A stretch of 64,000 nt of DNA from Gammaproteobacteria bacterium (GTDB taxonomy: Bacteria; Pseudomonadota; Gammaproteobacteria; UBA4575): positions 62,001 to 126,000 of the forward strand of contig JANQOB010000002.1 in NCBI GenBank assembly GCA_028279275.1. The letters are read 5' to 3'. Each line of letters opens with the position of its first letter. Within the stretch, counting starts at the first letter, position 1. The notes beneath the pieces were generated by a model, which made no database searches, had not been told where the DNA came from, and worked only from the letters and a program-made list of their open reading frames with translations. The position numbers were made by a program, and so were the translations under genes. This document shows, in pieces, positions 43,750 to 53,327 of this stretch.

Positions 43750-46068
43750 ATGGATGCATCGTTATCTATTGGTAACTTTTATTCAAAAGACCATATAAAA
43801 ATAATACAAGCGATACCGCCAAAATTTAAATTCATTACTTGCTATAAACCTGTATTCACGAAACATGTAATCATTTTGTTAACTTGTCTAGTATTCTGCC
43901 AAATCAGTTTTGCCGAGGATAATGTCGAGCTGGAGGATATGACAGTTGAAGGCAGTGAAATTTTTGAATTTGACCAACCTGGTGAATTAAATCTTTCAAC
44001 ACCAAGTGATACTGGAAGTAGATTAGGTTTAACACCATTTGAAACACCTGCTTCAGTTGAAATAATTGATCGAACAAATTTAGAACGAATCGGAGCGCAG
44101 AGTATTGGGGATGCTTTAATAACGCTTCCGGGCGTGACGGTGGGTAATTCTCCTGCGGCACCTTCAAGTTTTTCTATGCGAGGATTTACTAGAAGTCAGA
44201 TTACTATATTACGAGATGGTTTATGGTTGGGGCCTGCGAATATGGTGCTCCGACCACAGAATGCATGTAATTTGGAACGTCTCGAATTAATCAGAGGTCC
44301 CGCATCTGGTTTGCATGGGCAAGGTACTGTTGCAGGTGCTATAAATTCGGTGACTAAAAAAGCACGTGAAACAGATATTTATAATCATACTGCGCAATTG
44401 TCTTATGGTCGGTGGGACACCTATCAATTGTGTGGTGGTAGCGAAGGGCCTGTTTCGGACTCCCTTTGGTATCAATTTGATATTAGTCAAAATGGGGCCG
44501 ATGGCTTTGTTGATGATATGGATCCTGAATCGACCAATATTAATGGCAGTTTATTGTGGAAACTTAAAGATAATCTTTCTGTGACTTTTAGTGCGGACTA
44601 CTTAGATGATGAATTAGCCAACTACTGGGGAACCCCTCTCGTGCCAGCAAATGTAGGTACTGATCCTATCAGTGGAATTATTGATACCGATGCAGGTACA
44701 GTCATTGACGATCGCACTCGTGATGAAAACTATAATGTGTCTGATTATGAAGCAGAGTCCGATCAACTATTGTTACGCACAGATATGGAATGGGCGCCAC
44801 GAAGTAATGTTCGTGTAAAAAACACGTTGTATTACTTTGATGCTGAGCGCGATTGGTTTAATGCGGAAGGATTCTTTTTTGACGAAGGTACAGGGTTGAT
44901 CGAACGTAGGAATGGAATTTTCTTTGTTCAGCATGAACAAAGAACGTGGGGCACCAAGCTTGATATCACCACGGCTCACCAATTATTTGGCAGAAATAAC
45001 CAGTTCGTAGTAGGTTTAGATTACCAAGATATTGATTTTAGACGTACTCGGGGATTTCGTATTGATCCTACTATTATACCTGGTGACTCTGTTGATCTAT
45101 TTGATCCAGTCCAAGGTGTTTATGGGCCGGTTGAACCAAGAGGGATCAGTCCTACCGATATAGATACCTGGGGAGTATTTTTTGAAAACGCATTACAAGT
45201 GACCGATAGATTAAGTTTAGTCGCGGGAGCGCGTTACGAAGATCTACAATTGCGACGCAAAAATTTTAATGCAGCTGGTGTAGAAGAAGACAGTGGATTT
45301 GGGCGAGACTTTGATTCAGTGGGTTGGCGCGTTGGTGGCGTATTTTCTTTAACTCCTAATGTAAATGTTTATGCACAATATAGTGATGCACAAGACCCAG
45401 CTAATTCTAATATTTTTCTTGTGAATGCTGGTGAAGATTTTGATCTCACTGATGCGGAACAGTGGGAAGTTGGATTGAAAGCAAGGAATATTGATAATTC
45501 CTTAAATTTTACAATCGCATATTTTGACATCGAGCGAGATGATGTGTCTGAAACTTTTAGCCGTGATAGTACAACTAACGTGGGCGGCAGGGATTCAAAG
45601 GGATTTGAGGCCGCGCTCAATTACGCACCTGTTTCTTACCTAGATGTAGCTGCAAATGTTGCCTATGTCGATGCCGAATTTAAAGGCTCCGCAAATTTTG
45701 ATGAATTCGCTGGAAATACACCACCCAACGTACCGGATTGGACTGCAAATCTTTGGGTCAATATTCGGCCGTTTCAATCGATTCCATTAGAATTTGGCGC
45801 ATGGTACCGATATGTCGATGATCGTGAAGCTTCTAATGCTAATGATGCGACATTGAAAGATTATTCCTTGTTAGATTTGTCTGCCACTTACAAATATCGT
45901 AACAATTTAGATATCACAGCGCGTGTGCGTAATGCCACGGATGAAGATTATGTTGAATGGGCGGATGTATTTTATTTTCAACAAACTGATCCTACTTTTC
46001 CGACTGCCAATCAAGTCTTGTTGGGTGAACCAAGAAGTTATGAGTTAAATCTTGTATACCGGTACTAA
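43750..46068 (+). CDS. TonB-dependent siderophore-type receptor (FhuE/FpvA class)
   Basis: A 772-residue receptor. The N-terminus has a delayed hydrophobic signal (VFTKHVIILLTCLVFCQISFAE, residues about 36-55, shown here in part as a signal peptide), then a TonB box (EDMTVEGS) and a plug (about 90-210, with FSMRGFTRSQITILRDGLWL). The barrel ends ELNLVYRY, with a terminal aromatic. This class imports ferric siderophores, though some members carry other metal chelates. A GGAGG site lies 9 bases before the ATG. The PepSY gene follows within 8 bases, and the energising ExbB/ExbD/TonB set follows that. Confidence 0.9.
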   Translation: MDASLSIGNFYSKDHIKIIQAIPPKFKFITCYKPVFTKHVIILLTCLVFCQISFAEDNVELEDMTVEGSEIFEFDQPGELNLSTPSDTGSRLGLTPFETPASVEIIDRTNLERIGAQSIGDALITLPGVTVGNSPAAPSSFSMRGFTRSQITILRDGLWLGPANMVLRPQNACNLERLELIRGPASGLHGQGTVAGAINSVTKKARETDIYNHTAQLSYGRWDTYQLCGGSEGPVSDSLWYQFDISQNGADGFVDDMDPESTNINGSLLWKLKDNLSVTFSADYLDDELANYWGTPLVPANVGTDPISGIIDTDAGTVIDDRTRDENYNVSDYEAESDQLLLRTDMEWAPRSNVRVKNTLYYFDAERDWFNAEGFFFDEGTGLIERRNGIFFVQHEQRTWGTKLDITTAHQLFGRNNQFVVGLDYQDIDFRRTRGFRIDPTIIPGDSVDLFDPVQGVYGPVEPRGISPTDIDTWGVFFENALQVTDRLSLVAGARYEDLQLRRKNFNAAGVEEDSGFGRDFDSVGWRVGGVFSLTPNVNVYAQYSDAQDPANSNIFLVNAGEDFDLTDAEQWEVGLKARNIDNSLNFTIAYFDIERDDVSETFSRDSTTNVGGRDSKGFEAALNYAPVSYLDVAANVAYVDAEFKGSANFDEFAGNTPPNVPDWTANLWVNIRPFQSIPLEFGAWYRYVDDREASNANDATLKDYSLLDLSATYKYRNNLDITARVRNATDEDYVEWADVFYFQQTDPTFPTANQVLLGEPRSYELNLVYRY

Positions 46069-46076
46069 CATGCAAA

Positions 46077-47507
46077 ATGAAGTATTTTATATTCATTCAT
46101 CGATGGCTCGGGGTGGGATTGTGTTTGTTTTTTGCTGCGTGGTTTCTGAGTGGTGTGGTTATGATTTTTCATCCATACCCATCACTAAGTGAAGTCGAAA
46201 GACTCAAGCGCAGTGAAATAATCCAATATTCAAAAGATTTAATATCGTTATCTGAATTAAAATCTTTTCAACTAGAAAATCCATCACAAGTCACGCTGAT
46301 CAGCAAACTCGGTGAGCCATATTATTGGTGGGAAAGCGAAACAAAATCTCGAATTACTATGGTTAATGCGATTACAGGTGATACGCCCGATTTTAATCAT
46401 GATCAAATACATAAAATTGCAAGTAACTTTTATCCAGACAAAGTCGTTGAAACAATTAACGCTGGCATTGAATATGATCAATGGATTGTTAGTAACCGTT
46501 ATGACCCTTATCGGCCTTTTTATCGTGTTGAGTTTGATGACAATGAGAAAACATGTATTTATATCTCTAGTCGCAGTGGGCAAGTGTTACAACAAACTAC
46601 TCGAAAACAGCGCGCATGGAACTACCTAGGTTCTGTAGTTCATTGGATCTATCCAACTGTTATACGCAAAAACTGGGCTCTATGGGATCAACTAGTTTGG
46701 TGGTTAGCATTAGCCGGAATTGTTAGTGCAATTACAGGGATAACATTAGGAGTGATTAGATCAATACGAGCACAGAGTGGATGGTCAGAGTATAGTGGGT
46801 GGTTGTATTGGCACCATTTAGGCGGGCTAATAGTTGGTATCTTAGTGTTAAGTTGGATTTTTAGTGGTTGGTTATCGATGGATCATGGCCGCATTTTCTC
46901 AACGCCTGAGCCAACAATAATTCAGGCGAACGCATTTAATGGTGGTGCGTTAAACATAGATGTAAAGCAAATTGCAGGCTTGAAATCAGCTCTTACACCT
47001 TTTACAAACGAAATTGAATTTCAAGTTATTGCTAATGTTCCTTATTTACTAAGTAAATCTACTAAAGAGGATTATCAGACATGGTTATTAAATTCTGAAG
47101 GAAATTGGCTTCAACAAGAAAATGGATTGCCAAGACATCTAATTCAAAAAGCAATTCAAGCTGCTTGGCCAAATTCAAAAAGCACTGATTTTGCAAGTAT
47201 TGCAAGTAACGATAAATTTGCACATTTGCGTGAAGGCAGTTTGCCTCCGAGTGCATTGCGTATAGTCTTATCCGATGATAAAAATACCTGGATTCATGTA
47301 GATAAGTATTCAGGGGATATCATTTCAGTGATGGATTCGAGTCGGAGATTATATAGATGGCTCTTCAATGGACTTCACAGTTTTGATTTTCCAGGACTAA
47401 TATCGAGACCAATATTATGGTACTGCGTGATTTTAACTTTTCTAGGACTGGGGTTTTTATTTAGCATAACAGGAGCAATACTTGGTATTCGTAGATTGTT
47501 GCGATAG
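46077..47507 (+). CDS. PepSY-domain membrane protein
   Basis: A 476-residue inner-membrane protein with about four membrane segments (near 12-30, 205-230, 250-270 and 445-470) and large periplasmic PepSY regions between them. It has the conserved FIHRWLGVGLCLFFAAWFLS start and WHHLGGLIVGILVLSW. Such proteins usually accompany siderophore receptors and are thought to help reduce or release iron from siderophores. It follows the receptor by 8 bases, so a joint role is likely. Confidence 0.88.
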   Translation: MKYFIFIHRWLGVGLCLFFAAWFLSGVVMIFHPYPSLSEVERLKRSEIIQYSKDLISLSELKSFQLENPSQVTLISKLGEPYYWWESETKSRITMVNAITGDTPDFNHDQIHKIASNFYPDKVVETINAGIEYDQWIVSNRYDPYRPFYRVEFDDNEKTCIYISSRSGQVLQQTTRKQRAWNYLGSVVHWIYPTVIRKNWALWDQLVWWLALAGIVSAITGITLGVIRSIRAQSGWSEYSGWLYWHHLGGLIVGILVLSWIFSGWLSMDHGRIFSTPEPTIIQANAFNGGALNIDVKQIAGLKSALTPFTNEIEFQVIANVPYLLSKSTKEDYQTWLLNSEGNWLQQENGLPRHLIQKAIQAAWPNSKSTDFASIASNDKFAHLREGSLPPSALRIVLSDDKNTWIHVDKYSGDIISVMDSSRRLYRWLFNGLHSFDFPGLISRPILWYCVILTFLGLGFLFSITGAILGIRRLLR

Positions 47508-47557
47508 CGGAAATAACCGTAACTTAGATATGTAATATTAAATATAAGTAAATAATA

Positions 47558-48382
47558 ATGAGTGAGAATAATTTAGAAAATATGGAACCTCCCATCGAAC
47601 AAAATGAGGTAGTGAAATCTCTGGGGCCTCTTGAGCAAGAGTCAATTCCAGTTGCGCCTGAAAATAGTTGGTCGATTGATCAATTATTTTTTTTTATAGA
47701 AGCCGGTGGACCCGTAGTTGTAATTTTATTGCTGCTTTCAATAGTCGTATTAGCAATAGTACTGATGAAAATATGGCAATTTTATTGGATTCAATTGAGT
47801 GAACGTAAATTTATTAATTTAGCGCTAGATCAATGGCGAGATAAACAATATGAATCAGCAATAAGCACATTGAAAACATCAAGAAATCCGATTGCGCGTG
47901 TCTTAGAAACAGCGATGTATACAATTAAACATAAAAAATGTGATTTTGATATTGCACGTGAAGAGGTCTTACGCGTTGCAGCGATTCATCTAGCAGCAGT
48001 ACGCTCGTATTTGAAACCAATTGAAGTGATTGCAGCTCTTAGCCCATTACTTGGGTTGCTTGGGACAGTATTTGGAATGATAGAAGCATTTAAACGTTTA
48101 GAAGCTGCAGGGACAGCAGTAGATCCTGCGATTTTATCCGGGGGAATCTGGGAGGCATTATTAACAACCGCGATGGGTTTGAGTGTCGCAATTCCTGCAA
48201 TTTTTATATTGAACTGGTTTGAGCAAAGAATTGCTAAATTTCAATTAGCCATGGAAGATGCGATGACACAGGTTTTTACCTTATATGTAATGAACAAAGA
48301 GTCAACAAAAGTTGAGCCTACACTAGAAGCAGTCAAATCAACTTCTCATTCATCTGAGGAGATACGTCAATTAGTAAAATAA
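47558..48382 (+). CDS. exbB: ExbB-type proton channel subunit
   Basis: A 274-residue MotA/TolQ/ExbB-family protein with three membrane segments (about 50-72, 155-178 and 205-225). Markers are IEVIAALSPLLGLLGTVFGM (about 154-173) and LLTTAMGLSVAIPAIFILNW. It powers TonB with the proton gradient. The N-terminus is longer than in classical ExbB. The two ExbD genes follow by 13 and 3 bases. Confidence 0.92.
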   Translation: MSENNLENMEPPIEQNEVVKSLGPLEQESIPVAPENSWSIDQLFFFIEAGGPVVVILLLLSIVVLAIVLMKIWQFYWIQLSERKFINLALDQWRDKQYESAISTLKTSRNPIARVLETAMYTIKHKKCDFDIAREEVLRVAAIHLAAVRSYLKPIEVIAALSPLLGLLGTVFGMIEAFKRLEAAGTAVDPAILSGGIWEALLTTAMGLSVAIPAIFILNWFEQRIAKFQLAMEDAMTQVFTLYVMNKESTKVEPTLEAVKSTSHSSEEIRQLVK

Positions 48383-48395
48383 ACGAACACCACTA

Positions 48396-48794
48396 ATGCA
48401 GCTGGCAAAAACACAAAAAAAACACTCAATCGTTAGTTTAACTCCGCTTATAGATGTGGTTTTTATTTTGTTGATCTTTTTTATGCTTGCCTCGAGTTTT
48501 GCTGAGTGGCAATTTATTGAACTGAGTGTTGGCAAAGCGGAAGAGATGCGTGTAGATAGCCGTAGCACAAGTACAATAAAATTAATTACTGATGGAACTT
48601 TTACACTAAATGATAAAGAAATGAGAATGGAAGAAATCATTTCAATTGTTAGAGAGCGATGCCGAATCAATATTAATCACCCAATCATTATTCAGCCAGT
48701 TGAAGGAGTTTCATTACAATCCTTGGTTACAATACTTGATCAAATTAACGAGTTTGCAGGTAAAAATATTTCTTTAGCAAAAGTAGATTCTTAA
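48396..48794 (+). CDS. exbD: ExbD-type subunit 1
   Basis: A 132-residue ExbD/TolR protein: a short cytoplasmic start, one membrane segment with the proton-carrying Asp (SLTPLIDVVFILLIFFMLAS, Asp about 20), then a periplasmic domain. It is first of a tandem ExbD pair. Confidence 0.92.
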   Translation: MQLAKTQKKHSIVSLTPLIDVVFILLIFFMLASSFAEWQFIELSVGKAEEMRVDSRSTSTIKLITDGTFTLNDKEMRMEEIISIVRERCRININHPIIIQPVEGVSLQSLVTILDQINEFAGKNISLAKVDS

Positions 48795-48797
48795 ACT

Positions 48798-49208
48798 ATG
48801 CAGATAAAGCAAGTTACGACAACTAACCACTCTGAAAATATATTACCACTCGTAAATGTTGTTTTTTTATTGTTAATCTTTTTTATGTTAGCTGGAGCTT
48901 TTAGTAAACCGGATCTATTTGAAGTAATTGTACCGTCTGCAGAGAATGATAATGCTGCAGATCGTAAAGTTTTAACTATGTTAATAAACGAAAATGGTGA
49001 AATTGCCCATAATCAATCAATATTAAATGAGGAAGAGTTAGTCAAAACTATCAAGGATGAACTTGAAGATGGTTCGCTTGTACATCTTCAGCTAAAAGCA
49101 GATGCAAGCATGGATGCTATTCGCTTAATAGATCTAATGGAATTACTTAGTACTACTGAACTCCCTGCTATTCACTTATTGACTGTGGCACCCGGTTCTA
49201 AGCAATAG
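48798..49208 (+). CDS. exbD: ExbD-type subunit 2
   Basis: A 136-residue second ExbD. The membrane segment is ILPLVNVVFLLLIFFMLAGA, in which the usual proton-carrying Asp of the LxDVVF motif is replaced by Asn (LVNVVF). This copy may therefore not carry protons, and a mixed ExbD1-ExbD2 complex with one working Asp is likely. It lies between exbD1 (3 bases) and tonB (10 bases). Confidence 0.9.
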   Translation: MQIKQVTTTNHSENILPLVNVVFLLLIFFMLAGAFSKPDLFEVIVPSAENDNAADRKVLTMLINENGEIAHNQSILNEEELVKTIKDELEDGSLVHLQLKADASMDAIRLIDLMELLSTTELPAIHLLTVAPGSKQ

Positions 49209-49218
49209 TAGTTAAAGA

Positions 49219-49905
49219 ATGAATTTAGAAGAGCCGTTTCGAATTAGTTCTAAGCATTGGATATATGCGTTATTTTTGGCTCTAGCGGTACATTTAACTG
49301 TTTTCATGGCATATCAACCAAGCATGAAATCTGGAGGTGAAGAATTCAGCCAAAAAAGTTTAGTCATCAACCTTAAGAAAATTACTTTTCCTCCAAACGT
49401 AAATCCATCTCCCATTGTTCCACCAAAAGTAGAGCCACTCCCTAAGGAAAAACCCAAACCAAAAGTAAAGCCACAACCCAAACTAGAAGTTAAACCTAGC
49501 CCAATTGTAAAGCCTGTAAAAATTCAAGAGCCGCAAGTCAAGAAGCTTCAATATTCTAGCTCCACAAATACTGCCTCTGTTAACAAGGGGCTCAATACAT
49601 CGCTAAAACGTAGTTATGAGTCTCAACTACTTGCGTGGTTGCATCGTCACAAAGAATATCCGAATATTGCGCGTCGGCGAAGTCAAGAAGGATCTGTAAT
49701 TCTAAAATTTACAATTAATGCAGAGGGTAAGTTGCTTTCACATGAAATAACACAGGCATCTGAACATGCTGTGTTGAATAGTGCCGTTGTAAAAATGATA
49801 AAAAAAGCTTCTCCTATGCCCCCAGTTCCTGAAGCTTTGCGACGTGACCAAGTAAAATTTTCATATACGATTCCTATCCACTTTAAACTAAATAATAGAA
49901 ATTAA
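49219..49905 (+). CDS. tonB: TonB energy transducer
   Basis: A 228-residue TonB: an N-terminal membrane segment (about 14-32, WIYALFLALAVHLTVFMAYQ), then a Pro/Lys-rich spacer (about 55-105, repeats of PK.EPKPK type), then a C-terminal domain (about 140-225: HKEYPNIARRRSQEGSVILK). It ends the receptor-PepSY-ExbB-ExbD-ExbD operon. The spacer is the classic proline-rich type, unlike the TonB at 40907. Confidence 0.92.
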   Translation: MNLEEPFRISSKHWIYALFLALAVHLTVFMAYQPSMKSGGEEFSQKSLVINLKKITFPPNVNPSPIVPPKVEPLPKEKPKPKVKPQPKLEVKPSPIVKPVKIQEPQVKKLQYSSSTNTASVNKGLNTSLKRSYESQLLAWLHRHKEYPNIARRRSQEGSVILKFTINAEGKLLSHEITQASEHAVLNSAVVKMIKKASPMPPVPEALRRDQVKFSYTIPIHFKLNNRN

Positions 49906-49920
49906 ATAATTTCTATTATT
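49891..49920. terminator. Bidirectional terminator hairpin between tonB and cbtA
   Basis: AATAATAGAAATT (49891-49903) and AATTTCTATTATT (49908-49920) form a perfect 13-bp stem with a 4-base loop, spanning the tonB stop. It lies between two convergent operons. The stem is AT-rich, so its strength is uncertain. Confidence 0.55.
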
Positions 49921-49936
49921 TTAATTATTACTTATT

Positions 49937-50641
49937 TTATGGAATGGTTTTGCCTACTGTAGAGCTTTCTTTGCTCTCAGCAAAGCGATTGAAAAATAAT
50001 GCGCTAAATGCTCCTAGGACCATCCAAAATACAGCGTTCGTTGCTAATGTGGCTATATGAAAACTTGTTCTCAGTTCTTGCGGAGCCAAACCTTGATGCA
50101 CTTCCGGCTGAGGTGCGCCAAAAATATGTGGTAGTGCGATTAAAGCGATGCCAAAAAGTTTTAAAATAGGTTTTGGTTGAAATGCAACAATCCATAATCC
50201 CATCGCAGTTAAAATGACAGTTAATAACCACCACACTTGGCGTTGTTCTAAGCCTGCAGCAGCATCTCCTGGAAGTTCCGGAGGTAAACCAAACGAAGGA
50301 GCAAGATTAAATACCAGCCACCCAGCAACGCCCCATAAGATTCCTTTTTGCCAAGTTACTGAACCCCTTAATGTATAGCCAACGACTAATAAAAGAGCAA
50401 AGCCAATTCCTATAACAACACTACTTGATGCAGTAAAAAAGGTACGTTCACCACCATCTTCTGGAGCCCAAGCTTCAGCTTCTTCTTCATGATTTGTAGC
50501 CGGTTCTTCATCTATTACTTCATAGGATTCAGCCTCCAATATCATTGGAACTACTGTGAAATGTTGAATACTCGCTAGTACTAGTCCAGCGATAATCCCT
50601 GAAAATAATGCACTCAAAAAGATTTGGTTAAATAATTTCAT
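49937..50641 (-). CDS. cbtA: CbtA cobalt transporter subunit
   Basis: A 234-residue inner-membrane protein with about five to six membrane segments. It matches CbtA: an N-terminal segment followed by an acidic His/Glu-containing loop (EPATNHEEEAEAWAPEDGGE, about 47-66), then FALLLVVGYTLRG and FNLAPSFGLPPELPGDAAAG. CbtAB is a predicted secondary cobalt transporter, usually controlled by cobalamin riboswitches. Here cbtB is 30 bases upstream in the same direction, the usual order, but I see no such riboswitch. Confidence 0.9.
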   Translation of the reverse strand: MKLFNQIFLSALFSGIIAGLVLASIQHFTVVPMILEAESYEVIDEEPATNHEEEAEAWAPEDGGERTFFTASSSVVIGIGFALLLVVGYTLRGSVTWQKGILWGVAGWLVFNLAPSFGLPPELPGDAAAGLEQRQVWWLLTVILTAMGLWIVAFQPKPILKLFGIALIALPHIFGAPQPEVHQGLAPQELRTSFHIATLATNAVFWMVLGAFSALFFNRFAESKESSTVGKTIP

Positions 50642-50671
50642 AATTTTAATTTTCTATTTAATTTAGAAATG

Positions 50672-50869
50672 CTAGTGGCATGGGAAAATCATGCTATGGC
50701 GGATGTCATGTGCGGCATTGTGTATGACTTCAGGGCTTGCAAATCCGACTAGGGCAAGAATAGAAACACCGATCAAAACTGCTGCAGAAATTGCATACAG
50801 GGATGCCCAGGGTAATACATGAATTTGATTCTGTTCGGTTTGACTAATAAATTTATTCACGGCTGTCAC
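50672..50869 (-). CDS. cbtB: CbtB cobalt transporter subunit (paired with CbtA)
   Basis: A 65-residue protein with one membrane segment (about 22-44, ASLYAISAAVLIGVSILALV) and the signature tail HNAAHDIRHSMIFPCH. GTG start with GAGGAG 8 bases upstream. It pairs with the cbtA gene that follows. Its N-terminal half is quite different from the two orphan copies, which points to a separate role for those. Confidence 0.92.
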   Translation of the reverse strand: MTAVNKFISQTEQNQIHVLPWASLYAISAAVLIGVSILALVGFASPEVIHNAAHDIRHSMIFPCH

Positions 50870-51182
50870 AAGTTTTCTCCTCGTACGAAAATATTGTTAT
50901 AAAACTGCACTTTAAATGTGAAATGTATGCAGCTAATTTATTTGAAAAAGTTTATAGAATGCGACTTATAATTCAACCCTTATTAACCATAAAATCAATA
51001 GCTATTATCAATAGCAAAATATTAACTTGATAGACGTCAATTTCAATTATTGAGCGACAAGAGCTTATATATATTCTCAATCTTAACTGTTGAATTAGGG
51101 TGTTAACTTAAATATGAGTAATACCTAGAGGTTCAAATTTATAGTGGATAGCTATGAATAATTAGTTAAACGAGAAATTCAC
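50870..51182. other. Intergenic promoter region of cbtBA
   Basis: A 313-base AT-rich gap. I see no Zur-like core and no cobalamin-riboswitch motif. A short inverted repeat GCTATT-N3-AATAGC lies near 51001-51015 and might be an operator. Confidence 0.4.
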
Positions 51183-51941
51183 TTACTTTATGAAATGGAT
51201 TTTAGTTGTACTGACTCCAGAGTTTTTCAATTCTACAAAACGGTAGGCAGGAGGAGGTTCAAGTAAACACTGCATTACATCACTGTTCGTTTTAAATTGA
51301 TGACAGGTTGAAGGTGTTGAGAGCAAATGAATATTTGATAGCTTTTGGTTGATTTCCTGGTGTATGTGACCAAATAAAACCACAATGTATGCTTCATAGT
51401 GTTTAAGTAAATTTATAAATTCATCTTGATTAAAGAGACTTAATTTATCTAGCCATTTGCTATTTACTTTTATTGGCGGGTGGTGAATAGCAATAATAAA
51501 TGATTGTTTGTTTTTGCTATTCAATATTTTCTTTAGTTGTGTCAGGTTTTGCTCGCCGATCAAGCCATGGTGTTTATTGTCTACACAGGTATTTATTAAC
51601 ACTAGCGTAGTCTCTCCAAAGTCAATTGTGTTTATTGAATGAGTAGGAGAGTGAGAAACAATCTCTTGCAAAAGCTGTGGTGAATCATGATTGCCTGGAA
51701 CACAATAGATCGGCACCCTGATATCTTGGATGATTGATCTGAATATTGAGTAGCTTGCAACATTACCAGTTTGGGAAATATCACCGGTAATTAAAATAAA
51801 ATCGATTTCTGGATAAGTTTCTATGCATTCAGATAATACGGATTGCAAGCTGTTTTTGGTATTGATTCCACGAAACACCCCATTAATATCATCTAGTAGA
51901 TGAGTATCAGTGATCTGAATAAACTTTAAATTTTCAGGCAT
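51183..51941 (-). CDS. Metallophosphoesterase, CpdA/Icc-like
   Basis: A 252-residue calcineurin-like phosphoesterase. All metal-binding motifs are present: DTHL (about 12-15), LITGDISQTG (about 50-59), PGNHDSP, AIHHPP and LFGHIHQE. The closest named enzyme is CpdA (3',5'-cyclic AMP phosphodiesterase), but relatives cut other phosphodiesters. It is a single gene between cbtB and a small membrane protein gene, with no obvious link to either. Confidence 0.85.
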   Translation of the reverse strand: MPENLKFIQITDTHLLDDINGVFRGINTKNSLQSVLSECIETYPEIDFILITGDISQTGNVASYSIFRSIIQDIRVPIYCVPGNHDSPQLLQEIVSHSPTHSINTIDFGETTLVLINTCVDNKHHGLIGEQNLTQLKKILNSKNKQSFIIAIHHPPIKVNSKWLDKLSLFNQDEFINLLKHYEAYIVVLFGHIHQEINQKLSNIHLLSTPSTCHQFKTNSDVMQCLLEPPPAYRFVELKNSGVSTTKIHFIK

Positions 51942-52069
51942 TATTTAAAAAGTCTGCTGATCTATGCAGATACCAAGTAGTACGCATAAAAATTTGTTAT
52001 GTATACTATTTAGCTACAAGATTAACTTAGATTGCTAGTATTGCAATTATATTAGAGACAGTATTTTCT

Positions 52070-52336
52070 GTGAAAAATTTTATAGATTTTCTAGTAGATG
52101 CAATAACCAAAGGTACAAGGCCATTTCGCATTTTGTTATTTGGCGGCATATTTATGGCTTTGATTATAATGAACTTGCTTGCATTAATGTTGAATATTGA
52201 TACGAAGTTAGGGGGTGATGTAAATCTCGAAAATATTTTATTAATGATTTTTTCTTTATTTTTGGGGTTTGGAATTTCATACGGCATAATTCATGTTGCT
52301 GATGCCAGTAAGAGAAAACGTAACAGAAATAACTAG
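52070..52336 (+). CDS. Small membrane protein of unknown function
   Basis: An 88-residue frame from a GTG with two membrane segments (about 20-42 and 56-78) and a basic tail (KRKRNRN), a plausible topology. The ribosome site is weak, and minus-strand frames overlap it. I prefer the plus frame because the hydrophobic segments have sharp ends and charged flanks. Confidence 0.45.
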   Translation: MKNFIDFLVDAITKGTRPFRILLFGGIFMALIIMNLLALMLNIDTKLGGDVNLENILLMIFSLFLGFGISYGIIHVADASKRKRNRNN

Positions 52337-52345
52337 TTCGTTTGC

Positions 52346-52651
52346 TCATTTCCATACAAAAATATATTCAGTATTGTCAACGCTGGAAGTATTGATACCA
52401 ATTATTATTTCTGCATCTTGAAGTTTTAGTTTTTTATTAATCGATGAACTATAGAGAAGTTGCCGAAATTGTCTGTATTCCAAACCTTGTTCAATGTAGT
52501 TATTTTTTTGTAAATACGAATACAATTTCGGCAATGTAAAATGCCATTTATCAGACTCAATTTTAAAGTAAGCAGATTTTTTTAATTGGTTGATTTCATT
52601 ATCATCTTTATTAGCCACTTTTTGAAAAAAAGAAGTAAGTAGTTTCTCCAT
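52346..52651 (-). CDS. Unknown protein downstream of cyanase
   Basis: A 101-residue soluble, lysine-rich protein (MEKLLTSFFQKVANKDDNEI opening; WHFTLPKLYSYLQKNNYIEQ; YRQFRQLLYSSSINKKLKLQ). The layout looks like a small helical domain, possibly a winged-helix remnant, but I do not recognise it. It starts 18 bases after cynS in the same direction, so it is probably co-transcribed with cyanase. Confidence 0.6.
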   Translation of the reverse strand: MEKLLTSFFQKVANKDDNEINQLKKSAYFKIESDKWHFTLPKLYSYLQKNNYIEQGLEYRQFRQLLYSSSINKKLKLQDAEIIIGINTSSVDNTEYIFVWK

Positions 52652-52669
52652 AAGGGCTCTAAAATAATT

Positions 52670-53110
52670 TTACCAATCTGTGTATTTTAAGAATTTTCCA
52701 TTCAATGTGATTACAACTCGATCACCTTTAGGGTTTTCCTCTTTGTCTATATCCATCGAAAAATCAATTGCGCTCATGATTCCATCACCAAATTTTTCGC
52801 CGATGATTTCTTTAATAGTTTCTCCATAAACTCCGACTATTTCATGAAACCGATAAACAACAGGGTCAGTTGGAATCGCCTTATCCCATGATTTATAAGG
52901 ATACTCTTGTAGACAAGTACAAACATCATCTCCAAGATCTAATACACTGCATATACTTTTTGCAACTTCTTCTGTGGTGCTATTCATTCCAAAACATGCA
53001 GAAGTAACCCAGGTCGTGCCTTTGCCTACTTTGTTGGCAATAGCTTCCCATGTTAATCCTTTGGCTTTTTTAGCAGCAATAATTTGCTCTTTCATTTGTT
53101 CTTTATTCAT
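52670..53110 (-). CDS. cynS: Cyanate hydratase (cyanase)
   Basis: Cyanase converts cyanate plus bicarbonate to ammonia and CO2. The 146 residues fit the family (about 150-156). The catalytic triad of E. coli (Arg96, Glu99, Ser122) maps with a constant offset of nine to Arg87, Glu90 (YRFHEIVGVYG) and Ser113 (GDGIMSAIDFS). The N-terminal HTH-like domain (about 1-75) is intact. AGGAG lies 9 bases before the ATG. Cyanate can form from thiocyanate or carbamoyl phosphate, which fits the neighbouring thiocyanate hydrolase. Confidence 0.95.
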   Translation of the reverse strand: MNKEQMKEQIIAAKKAKGLTWEAIANKVGKGTTWVTSACFGMNSTTEEVAKSICSVLDLGDDVCTCLQEYPYKSWDKAIPTDPVVYRFHEIVGVYGETIKEIIGEKFGDGIMSAIDFSMDIDKEENPKGDRVVITLNGKFLKYTDW

Positions 53111-53327
53111 TTAATTCTACTCCTGGTTAATAAAATAATTATTAATTATCTCAAGGTATACAATTCAAACATTGTTTTATTATCTATTCCAGAGAGTGAT
53201 TAAAAGATGAAATTTTGCTTGCTTTAACTAAAAGCGATTGCACTTTAATCGTGCATTAAAGTTGAAAAAATTAGTATCAATCGTTATTTGTTATAAGATT
53301 AATAACTAATAACAATAATGATTTAAC

